Positions 15,481-24,798 of a stretch of DNA of 64,000 nucleotides are shown piece after piece; within the stretch, counting starts at the first letter, position 1, and each line of letters starts with the position of its first letter. The translations under genes were made by a program, and so were the position numbers. The notes beneath the pieces were generated by a model, which worked only from the letters and a program-made list of their open reading frames with translations, was not told where the DNA came from and ran no database searches. Where the stretch lies: positions 372,001-436,000 of the forward strand of contig NZ_CP140772.1 of the NCBI RefSeq assembly GCF_037893185.1. The letters are read 5' to 3'. Source of the DNA: Chitinophaga sp. 180180018-3 (GTDB lineage Bacteria > Bacteroidota > Bacteroidia > Chitinophagales > Chitinophagaceae).

Positions 15481-18333
15481 TTATCTGAGTAATGTTACAT
15501 TGCCTTTCAGCTGAAAAAATTCGTTGGTATCGCAATATGCTTCGATGAAATAGATATACACATCCGCATTTTGCGGTTTACCATTGAAGTTGCCGTTCCA
15601 TCCTGCACTTATGTCATCGATATTGATACCCTCCCGGTGAAATACTTCCTGTCCCCAGCGGTTGAAGATCCTGAAAGACTTGATCTGTCTGATACCACGG
15701 CCCCTGGGATAGAAGATGTCATTTTGCCCGTCGCCATTAGGGCTGAAGGTATTAGGTAGAAATAGTACATCAGTATTGCAGACAAGCCCGATATTTACTA
15801 ACGCAGTTTTCGTACATCCGTATTGGTTAGTAGCAGTGATACTGTATGTCATTGGCCGGCGGATGGCAGCAGTCGCATAAGGAGAGTTGGTATTGTTGAG
15901 ATAATCGTCCGGACTCCATTTCCACCTGGTGATATCAGGGCTGCCGCTGGCTGTCAGCTGCACTAAGTCTCCTACTGTCACCGTCTGATCTTTTCCGGCA
16001 CTTACCACCGGCACTGGTTTAATGGATACTTTAACGGCAAGAGGGGCACTCATCGGGCAGATGGCATCATTCGTACCGGTAACCTGGTAAGTGATATCCT
16101 GCGGTGGTGCAGCAACAGGATTGGCAGCTGTATTGTTGTTCAGCGTGGTAGCAGGCGTCCAGTTGTACATGGCGGCTCCACTCGCTTTCAGCTGCACGGA
16201 AGAGCCGGCGCAAATTGCCGTGTCATTGCCAACAGCGAGCTGTACTTTGGGCACTACGGCAATGTCGGCAGAATCATTTACCGTACATCCGTATACGTTA
16301 GAAGCCTGTACAAAATAGCGTGTACTGGCAACGGGTGAAGCTACCGGATCGTTACAGAAGATGCAGCTGAGCTGTGAACTGGTCAGCCACTGCACGTTTC
16401 CATCGGAGAGCGCATGCAACATTGTATTGTTGCCTTCGCAGATCTTCGCTTGTTGAGTGGAGGCTTTTATGAATGGAGTTGGATTGATGGTAATTGTTTG
16501 GGTAATGGAATCGCTGCAATTGCGGGCGTCGGTAACAACGAGTTTTACCTGTTGAGGTCCGGAAGTACTGTAGCTAATGCCCGGAGGTGTTTGAGAGGCA
16601 GTACTCTGGCCATTACCCAGATCCCAATACCAGTTGGTGACAGGTATATTTGGAGACGTGATGGTATTGTTGACAAAGCTGACCGGTTGTCCGGCGCAGG
16701 TAGATCCATTGGTGGCGAACCCGGCCTGCGGCGCGAGTATACTGATATCAGCCCGTTTAAACACCACATCGTCGCAATAAGCGGGATCTTTATAATGTAC
16801 GGTGAGTTGATCGTTAAAAGTGCCGGTGGTAGTCCACGTTTTTACATAGGTTTGATCGGTGGTATTGTACACGGTTCCGTCGCCCAGTTGCCAGGTGTAG
16901 CCAGCCACCAGCCCGAGAGGTACATTGAGAACTTCATAGGTTGCCTTGCTGCCGCGGCAGATAGCACTTACGCCGGTGGTGAAATCTGCCACAAAGTAGT
17001 AAACGGTTTGAAAGCTGCTGTGGCTGCAGTTGTTGCCGGTTTCCCCGATAGTAAGCCGAACGGTATAATTACCGGGAACGGTGTAGTTATGCACTGCATC
17101 CCGCGTGCTTACTACAGGAGAATTATCGCCGAAATCCCATTGAAAAGTGGAGTTGGCGCTGATTCCGGTGGATTGGTTCGTAAAAGTGAATTTACTTTTA
17201 TTCGTACAATCCCGTTGCAGACTGAACTTAGATACAGGTCCGGTTACAGTTACGGTAGCCGGCGGCGCATTGGTATAGCAGCCATTGCTGCCTGCTTTCA
17301 TTTTTATCGTCAGCGTGCCGTTAGCATTGAAGGCGTGGGTGATATCATTACTGCTCCCTTCTGCGGCAGTACCATCACCAAAGTCCCAGTTGTAGGTATC
17401 GGCATAGGAGGCATTGGCCAGCAGGCGTACCGGGTCTCCTGTGCAGGCAGTAGGTGGAGAAACGCTGAAGCTGACGTTGGAAGGCGGATTTCCCGTATGC
17501 ACGTAACGATCGAAATTTTTTGTGAACGTACACTGTCCCTGTGTGGTAACTGTTACGCCTACACTATAGGTGCCTGTTTGAGTGTAAAGGTGATTCACAA
17601 TGCCACTATTGGTTGTCTGTGAGTTACCGTCGCCGAAATTCCATGTCCATGAAGTTACCGGATCATTGAGGTTGTTGCCTGAAGAAGCGGAAAAGCTGGC
17701 CGTATAAGGAACACAGCCGGAGAGAGGCGAGGTGAGGGTAATGTCCGGCAGGGAAATATCGATGTAGGCTGGTTTCTTTAATAGCCCCGTGCAACCGTTG
17801 CTGTTAGTAACGGTTAGTGTAACGTCGAATTGCCCGGCCCGGGTATAATTATGTTGTATATAGGCATTGCTGGTGGTGACTACGGTGCCATCGCCGAAAT
17901 CCCAGGTGCGCGTGGTTGCACCGGGAGTGGCGTCTGTGAAATTAGCAGTGTATGGCTTACAGCTTTTGGTGATATCGGCAGAGAAGCTCACGGATGGGAT
18001 GCTGCCTATTACCAGATCGCGCCAGTAGGTACTGGTCATGATGCCACCGTTCACATTGAAAGTGGCTGTCAGTGTAATTTTCACGGGGCCGCCGTTGGTG
18101 TAGGTGACCTGGGGATTGGGATCAGTGGAGGTTCTTCCATCTCCAAAATCCCACTTAATGGAGAGTGGAGTACCTGTGCTGGTATTTTTCAATGATAGTA
18201 TTACTGGCGTGCAAAGCGTTCCCGGTGATGTGGTGTAGGTAAACTCCGCCTTCTGAGCGAAGAGACCAGCTGCCTGTAAAAGGGATATAAATAGCAGTAA
18301 TGTCCGTAAACATTTTGCCTGTAGGTATTTCAT
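15481..18333 (-). CDS. PKD-repeat surface protein with gliding-motility-type (CHU_C, type B) C-terminal domain
   Basis: The protein has about 950 residues. I chose ATG 18333 because MKYLQAKCLRTLLLFISLLQAAGLFAQ is a signal peptide; the frame is open 13 codons further upstream. About seven PKD-type beta-sandwich repeats follow, recognised by WDFGDG-like cores (IKWDFGDGRTS, RTWDFGDGTVV, WTWNFGDGNSQ, YNWDFGDGTAA, FQWDFGDNSPV, YTWQLGDGTVY, WYWDLGNGQST). Three more degenerate Ig-like modules follow (each ending like TNQYGCTKTALVNI). The last 95 or so residues (LFLPNTFSPNGDGQND to LKGNVTLLR) form the gliding-motility-associated C-terminal domain, a T9SS type B signal. It is probably a secreted surface adhesin or matrix protein; its ligand is unknown. 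It lies between a larger paralog and a PorP/SprF gene. Confidence 0.9.
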   Translation of the reverse strand: MKYLQAKCLRTLLLFISLLQAAGLFAQKAEFTYTTSPGTLCTPVILSLKNTSTGTPLSIKWDFGDGRTSTDPNPQVTYTNGGPVKITLTATFNVNGGIMTSTYWRDLVIGSIPSVSFSADITKSCKPYTANFTDATPGATTRTWDFGDGTVVTTSNAYIQHNYTRAGQFDVTLTVTNSNGCTGLLKKPAYIDISLPDITLTSPLSGCVPYTASFSASSGNNLNDPVTSWTWNFGDGNSQTTNSGIVNHLYTQTGTYSVGVTVTTQGQCTFTKNFDRYVHTGNPPSNVSFSVSPPTACTGDPVRLLANASYADTYNWDFGDGTAAEGSSNDITHAFNANGTLTIKMKAGSNGCYTNAPPATVTVTGPVSKFSLQRDCTNKSKFTFTNQSTGISANSTFQWDFGDNSPVVSTRDAVHNYTVPGNYTVRLTIGETGNNCSHSSFQTVYYFVADFTTGVSAICRGSKATYEVLNVPLGLVAGYTWQLGDGTVYNTTDQTYVKTWTTTGTFNDQLTVHYKDPAYCDDVVFKRADISILAPQAGFATNGSTCAGQPVSFVNNTITSPNIPVTNWYWDLGNGQSTASQTPPGISYSTSGPQQVKLVVTDARNCSDSITQTITINPTPFIKASTQQAKICEGNNTMLHALSDGNVQWLTSSQLSCIFCNDPVASPVASTRYFVQASNVYGCTVNDSADIAVVPKVQLAVGNDTAICAGSSVQLKASGAAMYNWTPATTLNNNTAANPVAAPPQDITYQVTGTNDAICPMSAPLAVKVSIKPVPVVSAGKDQTVTVGDLVQLTASGSPDITRWKWSPDDYLNNTNSPYATAAIRRPMTYSITATNQYGCTKTALVNIGLVCNTDVLFLPNTFSPNGDGQNDIFYPRGRGIRQIKSFRIFNRWGQEVFHREGINIDDISAGWNGNFNGKPQNADVYIYFIEAYCDTNEFFQLKGNVTLLR

Positions 18334-18427
18334 AGGGTGCACAGGTTTTCCTTTAATAGAAAAGTTCCACAAATTAATAAAAAATACATATATAATTTTT
18401 TTGATTTTCTGGACTCTTGTCTTGCTG

Positions 18428-21400
18428 TTACCTGATCAATGTGATATTTCCTTTTAATAGATTTACACCGCCTTTGTCGCAGACGACCTCTACATAATAG
18501 ACAAACACGTCCGGATTAAGGAGCTCGCCCTTGAAACGGCCATCCCAGCCGGCGGAGGGATCGTTGGTGCTGGCTCCGGCCCGTTCAAATACCAGCTGCC
18601 CCCAGCGATTGAAGACCCTAAATACCCGGATGGTTTGCCGTCCCTGGCCGCGGACATAGAATATATCGTTTTGCCCGTCGCCGTTAGGAGAGAAACTATT
18701 AGGGATAAAAAGGTTTTCGTTGCTGCATACCAGTTTGATCGACACTGCGCTGGTAGCAGAACAGCCAAAACGGTTGACAACCTTTACGTGGTAAGTGATA
18801 TCGTCAGTAGGCGTTGCTGTAGGGGCCAGGCAGGAAATACAGCTAAGCCCTGTCACCGGCGTCCATTGCACATTTATAATATCATCACTACCTTTTACCG
18901 GCAGCGGAATAACAGACCCGGTGGCGGTAACGATATCCGGGCCGGCGTTCACCGTAGGCGCATCTCTGACGTAAACCCGCGCCAGCACCGTATCTGTAAA
19001 ACAGGTACTGTTGTTATATCCGACCACCTGGTAAGTAATATTACCATCCGGAGAGGCTATAGGATCAGGTATATCGGACTTGTTGAGGCCACGGGCGGGG
19101 ATCCACTGATAACGCAGTGCGCCGCCTGCCAGCAGCTGAACACTTTCTCCTGCACACATTTCAGCATCTAGGGCATATATCCTGAACGGTTGTGCCACGC
19201 TGACGGGGATCTCTCCATTATTCGTACACCCGTACTCGTTAGTTGCCAGTACATGATACACGGTGTCAACGTCGGGCTTTACCTGGGGTGATGTGGCTGA
19301 GGGATCCGAGATGTTGTAGTTAGTCCAGGCAACTTTAACGTTGGCAGTCGTATTGGCCTGCAACTGCAGTGTAGCGCCGCGGCATATAGCGGCAGATACT
19401 GGCGATGGATTTAAAACCGGGGATGGATTCACGACAATATTTGTGTTGGCAGTGGCCGGGCAGGAGCCATCGGCATTGGTGATCCGCAAGGTGGCCGGAA
19501 TAGAACCAGGATTGTTTAATGTAATGGAAGGAGGTACCTGCTGATCAAAAGTTTTGTCAGTACCTACCTGCCATTGCCATTTGGCGGCAGGTACATTATT
19601 CTTGTCGCGCCCAACCAGTTGCACGGTTCCGGATACACAGAATGGTGTTACCGGTTGTATTTCAGGAGCAGCCTGATACGGAATCACCACCGGCAGCGTT
19701 TTTTCATCCTTGCAGCCATAGGCGCTCGTGACGGCGAGGGTAACATTGGTGTTCCCGGGCTGCGGATAGTTGAATGCGCCATTCAGTGTAGCAGCTGTAT
19801 TGGCAGGGTTGCCGGGCATACCGAAATTCCAGGCATTGGTGAAATCCAATGCCAGCGAGTCTTTGGTAAGTGTCTTACTCTTGTTGGTAAAGGTAACCAG
19901 TCCTCCGCCACATACCTGGAAATCGTTAGAGGAAAAATCCGCCGTGGCTTTATCTACAATGATCTTGTCGTTACCCTGTGCTTTTACAACGCAGCCCTGA
20001 TTATCCTGCAGGGATACACGCGGATAATAGATCCCTGCTCTTGCATAGGTATGTGCAGGCGAAACCGGCGTAGTAGTTACCAATACTGTACCGTCATCGA
20101 AATCCCACATATAGCTGTCTGTTTTAACAGACGTGGCCGTAATGCTGATATTCATTGGGGCACATCCTTCCGTAGGTGTGCTCTTCATAGAACCGTCGGG
20201 CCCTTTAATGGTGATAGGTAACGTAGTGGTGTTTGAACAACCTCCATCAGCATATACCGTGAGCATCACATTATACGTTCTGGCGCGTGCATAGATATGC
20301 ACATCCGGGTTTATCTTGGAAGAGGTGCCATTGTCGCCGAAATCCCAGCTGGCACTGGTGAAGCCTGTAGAGGTATTGGTAAATAATACTTTTACCGGCG
20401 GACATAAATCAAGATCCGTAGGAATAGTAAAGGATGCTTTAGGATCAGGCACCGTGATAACATTAGATTGTATGATTTCATCGGTGCATCCTGCCGGAGT
20501 TGTTACTTTCAACTTTACACTATACTGCCCGGCCGCCGTATAAATCTTTACAGGCCTTGCCCCTGAACCGGTGATGTTGTCCCCGAAATCCCAGGCGTAA
20601 TCCTGAATCGTACCCTGCGATTGGTCTACGAATGTGAATGATTTGTTTAAACAGGCATATGGCGACGGTACCATAAACCCTGCTTTTACTTTTTCGAGGC
20701 TGATGACTTTTTTAGCCGTAGCAGTGCAGGTAAATTTATCTGTAACCGTCAATGAAACCGTATAGTCGTTTGCGTTGGTATAAGTGTGTTTAATTCCAAC
20801 CGGAGAAGTGTTATAGGTTTCTACAGCACTTTGATCACCAAAATCCCATTTCCAGTTCACCAGTTGGTTGCCGGTATTGGCACTGGATTTATCATTAAAG
20901 GTGAATACTTCATTTTTACATCTCTTGCCAGAAAAATCAAAATCAGGTGAAGGTCCGTTTACATCGATGCTGATGGCCGGCGCATTTTTTGTACAGCCAT
21001 TTTTATCGATAATGGAAAGCCCGATGGTGTAAGTGCCTGCCTGATTGTACTGATGTGTAATCCCCTGGGCCGGGTCAAAATTGTATGCCGGAATACTTTG
21101 TATGGCTCCCCCATCTCCCCAATCCCACCGGTATTCATTGACGTTATTGTTATTCAATGGCTGTAGGGAAATGTGGATATTCTCGCCCTTGCATATACGG
21201 GGTTTATCAGGCACGGTCACCGGTTTTTCGTCGATGATATTGACAGACAGATCATATACAGATGTGCAGACGCCATTATCGATGGTCAGTTTTACCTGTT
21301 TGATACCTGTAGTCGTATAGGTGAAATCCGGATGCTGATCTGTAGAAGTGGCGCCGTTTTCACCGAATTCCCAGAACCATTTTTTTACCGTTACGCTGGC

Positions 21401-23302
21401 GGCGCCAAAATCGGAATTGTCCGTAAACTTACGATGATAGGGATTGGTGCAGTCCGGCGTGGTAGTGAAATTCGCGATGGGAGGAATAATCTGAATATAA
21501 TTTCTCTTGATCAGCTGTACGCGGCAACCGTTGTTATTTACTTCCAGTATTACATCATGGCTGCCTGTTTGATGGAAAGTGTGTTTGGGATTCTCTTCCG
21601 TGCTGTTACTCTGGTCCTGTACAAAAGTCCATATCCAGGAAGTGCCAGGCGGCTTAGACAGGTTGGTGAATTGTATAGGATCTTTGGCACAGGATTTCAA
21701 CGGCGTGGCCGTGAAATCTACCACTGGTGGTATACCTGCATTTATAAGCGTATTGCCGCTGGCAGTGCAGCCTGAAGCAGTTGTAACCGTCAGGCTCACG
21801 ATAAAGGTACCCTGCTGTGTAAAAGTATGACCTGGTCTGGCTGCTGTGGAAGTAGTTCCATCACCGAAGTTCCAGGCATAGCTGACAATCGGATCGGTAA
21901 TATCGAGTGTTGCGTAGAAATCGACCGGTAGTGGTACACATCCTTCCATTGTGCTGCGGTAGATACTCAGATTGGGTTTCACGATATTGATATAACCTGC
22001 TCTGCTGACGGTTTGGCTGCAACCGAGTGTATTCGTTACCGTAAGACCAATAGTATAGCTGCCTTCTTTGACATAAGTATGGGATGGGTTTTCCAGGGTG
22101 GAGCTGCTGCCATCGCCAAAGGTCCACGACCATGAATTGGCAGCAGACGATTGTGCACTGAACTGTGTAGTGAAAGGAACATTACAGGCATTCACCGGTG
22201 AAGCCACAGGAGCGGCCTGCGGAGTAGGGTTAATGTGAACGGTTTGCTGTATTTCTTCCGTGCAGCTGCCCAGAATTGCCTGCATTTTGACGATGTAATC
22301 ACCAGGCTGGCTGAACTGTTTCACCGCAGTGGCGCCGTTCAGTACGCTGCCATCCGGGAAGGCCCATATTACCTGATCCGGTGCCGGCGTAGTGGTACTG
22401 GTAAAGGTCACGTTCTGCCCGGCGCAGGGGTTTGAAAAAGTAAAGGATGGCTTCACCTGTTCTATAACGATATAATCGGTTTTGATAAGCGGATTAGCGC
22501 AACCTCCGCTGGTGGCGGCGGTGAGTTTTACCGTATACCGGCCTTCTTTTGTGTAGGTATGCTGCGGGAGCTGGCCGGTACTGCCGTCGCCATAATCCCA
22601 GGTATAGGTCACCGGATCGGAAGAAGGATTCACCGTAGTATTGTAGAAATTGACCGTAAGCGGCACGCTGCAACTTTGTGTTTTATCGGCGGTAAAAGCC
22701 GGAACCGGCGCGCTTTGTACTTTAACCGGCATCGGTTCGCCAGAGCTGGAGCATTTCATGGAATTAGTGACAATACTGATCACATTGAAAGTTCCCGGTT
22801 GTGTAAATGTATGGGTAGCGTTGGCACCACTGGCTCCGCCTCCATCGCCAAAGTCCCAGGTAATACTGCTGATGGTGCCATCGCCAGGCGTAGATTGATC
22901 CGTGAATGTTGCCATAAATGGTGCGCATCCTCCGGTGGCCGATGCCTTAAATGCCACAACAGGTTTATTGTAAACCTGTATATCCACCTGTTTAACGATG
23001 ACGTTATTGGCAGCGTAGGTAGCAGTTAGCTTTACGTGATAAATACCCGGATTCTGAAATGTTTTGGAAGGAGTAAGGTCGTTGAGAACATTGGCGCCCA
23101 GTCCGAAGTCCCATTCCACCTGTTGATAACCGGGATCGAGACTGGCGGTGAAATTGACCAGAAAAGGAGGACAACCTGCTGTTTTGTCGGCTTTCACCGA
23201 CACTGATTGTGCAGCGGCAGTGAAAACTGTTGCCAGCAGAGGCATCAGGCAGCAAAAGATATGTCGGACAACATTCCCGGGATATTTAAACAGGCTTTTC
23301 AT
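18428..23302 (-). CDS. Giant PKD-repeat surface protein with CHU_C (T9SS type B) C-terminal domain
   Basis: The 1624-residue protein starts with a signal peptide ending near FTAAAQ (residue 32). About fourteen PKD-like repeats fill residues 33 to about 1250, shown by cores such as ITWDFGDGGGAS, YTWDYGDGSTG, WSWTFGDGSSST, YAWNFGDGTTST, WKWDFGDQSAV and YMWDFDDGTVL, with several degenerate copies. Four Ig-like modules follow (with NEYGCTNN and NRFGCSAT). The final 95 residues (NLFIPNSFSPNGDGQND to GNITLIR) are the gliding-motility-type C-terminal domain, nearly the same as in the neighbouring 950-residue protein. The two are tandem paralogs, 94 bases apart, upstream of a PorP/SprF gene. Such proteins are exported by T9SS and act as cell-surface filaments or adhesins. 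No enzyme domain is seen. Confidence 0.92.
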   Translation of the reverse strand: MKSLFKYPGNVVRHIFCCLMPLLATVFTAAAQSVSVKADKTAGCPPFLVNFTASLDPGYQQVEWDFGLGANVLNDLTPSKTFQNPGIYHVKLTATYAANNVIVKQVDIQVYNKPVVAFKASATGGCAPFMATFTDQSTPGDGTISSITWDFGDGGGASGANATHTFTQPGTFNVISIVTNSMKCSSSGEPMPVKVQSAPVPAFTADKTQSCSVPLTVNFYNTTVNPSSDPVTYTWDYGDGSTGQLPQHTYTKEGRYTVKLTAATSGGCANPLIKTDYIVIEQVKPSFTFSNPCAGQNVTFTSTTTPAPDQVIWAFPDGSVLNGATAVKQFSQPGDYIVKMQAILGSCTEEIQQTVHINPTPQAAPVASPVNACNVPFTTQFSAQSSAANSWSWTFGDGSSSTLENPSHTYVKEGSYTIGLTVTNTLGCSQTVSRAGYINIVKPNLSIYRSTMEGCVPLPVDFYATLDITDPIVSYAWNFGDGTTSTAARPGHTFTQQGTFIVSLTVTTASGCTASGNTLINAGIPPVVDFTATPLKSCAKDPIQFTNLSKPPGTSWIWTFVQDQSNSTEENPKHTFHQTGSHDVILEVNNNGCRVQLIKRNYIQIIPPIANFTTTPDCTNPYHRKFTDNSDFGAASVTVKKWFWEFGENGATSTDQHPDFTYTTTGIKQVKLTIDNGVCTSVYDLSVNIIDEKPVTVPDKPRICKGENIHISLQPLNNNNVNEYRWDWGDGGAIQSIPAYNFDPAQGITHQYNQAGTYTIGLSIIDKNGCTKNAPAISIDVNGPSPDFDFSGKRCKNEVFTFNDKSSANTGNQLVNWKWDFGDQSAVETYNTSPVGIKHTYTNANDYTVSLTVTDKFTCTATAKKVISLEKVKAGFMVPSPYACLNKSFTFVDQSQGTIQDYAWDFGDNITGSGARPVKIYTAAGQYSVKLKVTTPAGCTDEIIQSNVITVPDPKASFTIPTDLDLCPPVKVLFTNTSTGFTSASWDFGDNGTSSKINPDVHIYARARTYNVMLTVYADGGCSNTTTLPITIKGPDGSMKSTPTEGCAPMNISITATSVKTDSYMWDFDDGTVLVTTTPVSPAHTYARAGIYYPRVSLQDNQGCVVKAQGNDKIIVDKATADFSSNDFQVCGGGLVTFTNKSKTLTKDSLALDFTNAWNFGMPGNPANTAATLNGAFNYPQPGNTNVTLAVTSAYGCKDEKTLPVVIPYQAAPEIQPVTPFCVSGTVQLVGRDKNNVPAAKWQWQVGTDKTFDQQVPPSITLNNPGSIPATLRITNADGSCPATANTNIVVNPSPVLNPSPVSAAICRGATLQLQANTTANVKVAWTNYNISDPSATSPQVKPDVDTVYHVLATNEYGCTNNGEIPVSVAQPFRIYALDAEMCAGESVQLLAGGALRYQWIPARGLNKSDIPDPIASPDGNITYQVVGYNNSTCFTDTVLARVYVRDAPTVNAGPDIVTATGSVIPLPVKGSDDIINVQWTPVTGLSCISCLAPTATPTDDITYHVKVVNRFGCSATSAVSIKLVCSNENLFIPNSFSPNGDGQNDIFYVRGQGRQTIRVFRVFNRWGQLVFERAGASTNDPSAGWDGRFKGELLNPDVFVYYVEVVCDKGGVNLLKGNITLIR

Positions 23303-23431
23303 GGCATAAGTAGACTGTAAAGTCGATTCATAGGTATTCCGGATATAAAAATAACAATAATGTTTGGAAAAGAGATGCTTTTATCTATGTGGCTGAATGG
23401 CTGTACCTTAGCATAAAAAGGCAACCCAAAA

Positions 23432-24031
23432 ATGAACACGCAGTACTGGAACAACAGATATATAAAAGGAGAAACCGGTTGGGATATGGGGCAGGTGTCG
23501 CCGCCATTAAAGGCGTATATCGACCAGCTATATAACCGTGATATCCGGATACTCATACCCGGTGGCGGAAACAGTTACGAGGCAATGTACCTGGCCGGTC
23601 ATGCTTTCAGTGATGTAACAGTGTTGGATATTGCTCCTACGTTGGTGGAGCGCCTGAGGGAAACGTTTAGCCGTACCCGTGTGAAAATATTAGAGGAAGA
23701 TTTTTTTGCACATACGGGTGTCTATGACCTGATATTGGAACAAACTTTCTTTTGTGCAATAGATCCTTCATTAAGAACTGATTATGTAAAACATATGTAT
23801 TCGCTGATCAGGCCCGGAGGGCATCTGGTGGGGGTATTGTTCGATCGTAATTTTTCTCACGCCGGGCCTCCCTATGGAGGAACAGAGGAGGAGTACAGGA
23901 AATTGTTTGAAGATGATTTTGAATTTAAAACATTACAGCCCTGTTATAATTCGCACCCTGCAAGACAGGGAAGCGAGTTGTTTATTAATTTTATACCGAA
24001 AATGAAAAAAATATGCAACGACTTTTTTTAG
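23432..24031 (+). CDS. SAM-dependent methyltransferase, thiopurine S-methyltransferase (TPMT) family
   Basis: The 199-residue protein begins with the family pattern YWNNRYIKGETGWDMGQVSPPL, followed by the SAM-binding RILIPGGGNSYEAMYLAG (about 39-57) and VLDIAPTLVERLRE, and LILEQTFFCAIDPSLR typical of bacterial and plant TPMT-like thiol or halide methyltransferases. It probably methylates sulfur, selenium, tellurium or halide compounds; the acceptor is not defined. It overlaps the next gene, a rhodanese-thioredoxin fusion, by 19 bases, which suggests coupled translation and a link to sulfur chemistry. Confidence 0.85.
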   Translation: MNTQYWNNRYIKGETGWDMGQVSPPLKAYIDQLYNRDIRILIPGGGNSYEAMYLAGHAFSDVTVLDIAPTLVERLRETFSRTRVKILEEDFFAHTGVYDLILEQTFFCAIDPSLRTDYVKHMYSLIRPGGHLVGVLFDRNFSHAGPPYGGTEEEYRKLFEDDFEFKTLQPCYNSHPARQGSELFINFIPKMKKICNDFF

Positions 24032-24711
24032 CGCTGGCTTTGTTGTTATCCGGATCTTCGTTGATGGCACAGCAGAAACAGGCAGTAGATGCACCGGAAT
24101 TTGATGCAGATATCCGTCAACCCGGTGTACAGGTATTTGATGTACGTACCGCCGGAGAATTTAAAACAGGGCATTTACCACATGCTTTGCAGGCGGATTA
24201 TACAAAGAAAGAAGAGTTCATGGACCGGGTGCAGTATCTCGACAAAAAGAAAACGGTGTATATCTACTGTCTGAGTGGAGGCCGTAGCAGTGCTGCCGCC
24301 AAATGGATGAGGGAAAATGGCTTCGGGGATGTAGTGGAATTGCAGGGTGGAATTAACGCCTGGAAACAGGCAGGTAAACCGGTAGAAGGTGCCGTTGTAT
24401 CCGGTTCGCAAATGAGTGTGGCTGATTTTAATCAATCTGTGAATGTAAAGGAATTGGTACTGGTAGATGTAGGTGCTGTATGGTGCCCGCCCTGCCGTCA
24501 GATGGAACCGGTACTGGAAAGTTTCTTTAAGAAACACCAGGAAGTAAAGAAAGTATTTGTAGATGGCGGAAAGGATCAGGATGTCATGAAATCCATCAAA
24601 GCTGAAAAATTGCCTACGTTCATCTTTTATAAAAATGGAAAAGAGATAGGGAGAAAGCAGGGTGTAATGAAGCAGGAAGAGTTGGAGAAAGCCATTGGAG
24701 TCAGGAATTAA
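24013..24711 (+). CDS. Exported rhodanese-thioredoxin fusion protein
   Basis: The 232-residue protein has a signal peptide (MQRLFLALALLLSGSSLMAQ), a rhodanese domain (about 28-115; VFDVRTAGEFKTGHLPHA, catalytic Cys86 in YCLSGGRS) and a thioredoxin domain (about 130-230; WCPPC with Cys158 and Cys161, cis-proline in LPTFIFYKNG). The rhodanese part would carry a persulfide, which the thioredoxin part could reduce, releasing sulfide or passing sulfur on, in the periplasm. Both active sites look intact. It overlaps the TPMT-like gene, so the pair may handle reactive sulfur species. Domain calls are secure; the joint role is inference. Confidence 0.88.
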   Translation: MQRLFLALALLLSGSSLMAQQKQAVDAPEFDADIRQPGVQVFDVRTAGEFKTGHLPHALQADYTKKEEFMDRVQYLDKKKTVYIYCLSGGRSSAAAKWMRENGFGDVVELQGGINAWKQAGKPVEGAVVSGSQMSVADFNQSVNVKELVLVDVGAVWCPPCRQMEPVLESFFKKHQEVKKVFVDGGKDQDVMKSIKAEKLPTFIFYKNGKEIGRKQGVMKQEELEKAIGVRN

Positions 24712-24719
24712 TAATAAAT

Positions 24720-24792
24720 AATTAAGAAATAACAGGAAGACCTTAGCGATTGGTATCATCAATTGCTAAGGTCTTCCTGTTATTTCTTAATT
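24720..24792. terminator. Long perfect hairpin between convergent genes
   Basis: Arms 24720-24747 and 24765-24792 are perfect 28-base inverted repeats, with further partial pairing in the loop. It can stop transcripts from both the rhodanese-thioredoxin gene and the M32 peptidase gene. Confidence 0.85.
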
Positions 24793-24798
24793 CTCATT

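Noticed and set aside
16414..17622. A 402-codon open frame on the plus strand inside the minus-strand PKD gene
   Set aside because: It mirrors the repeats of the PKD gene, has low-complexity translation and no signal or domain. It is a shadow of the coding strand.
19574..20221. Long plus-strand frames antisense to the giant PKD gene (also near 17830, 21173 and 22559)
   Set aside because: No start signal, promoter or recognisable protein; explained by codon bias of the real minus-strand gene.
15481..23302. PKD proteins as chitinases or other enzymes
   Set aside because: PKD repeats often accompany chitinases, but no glycoside hydrolase or peptidase catalytic motif is present in either protein.
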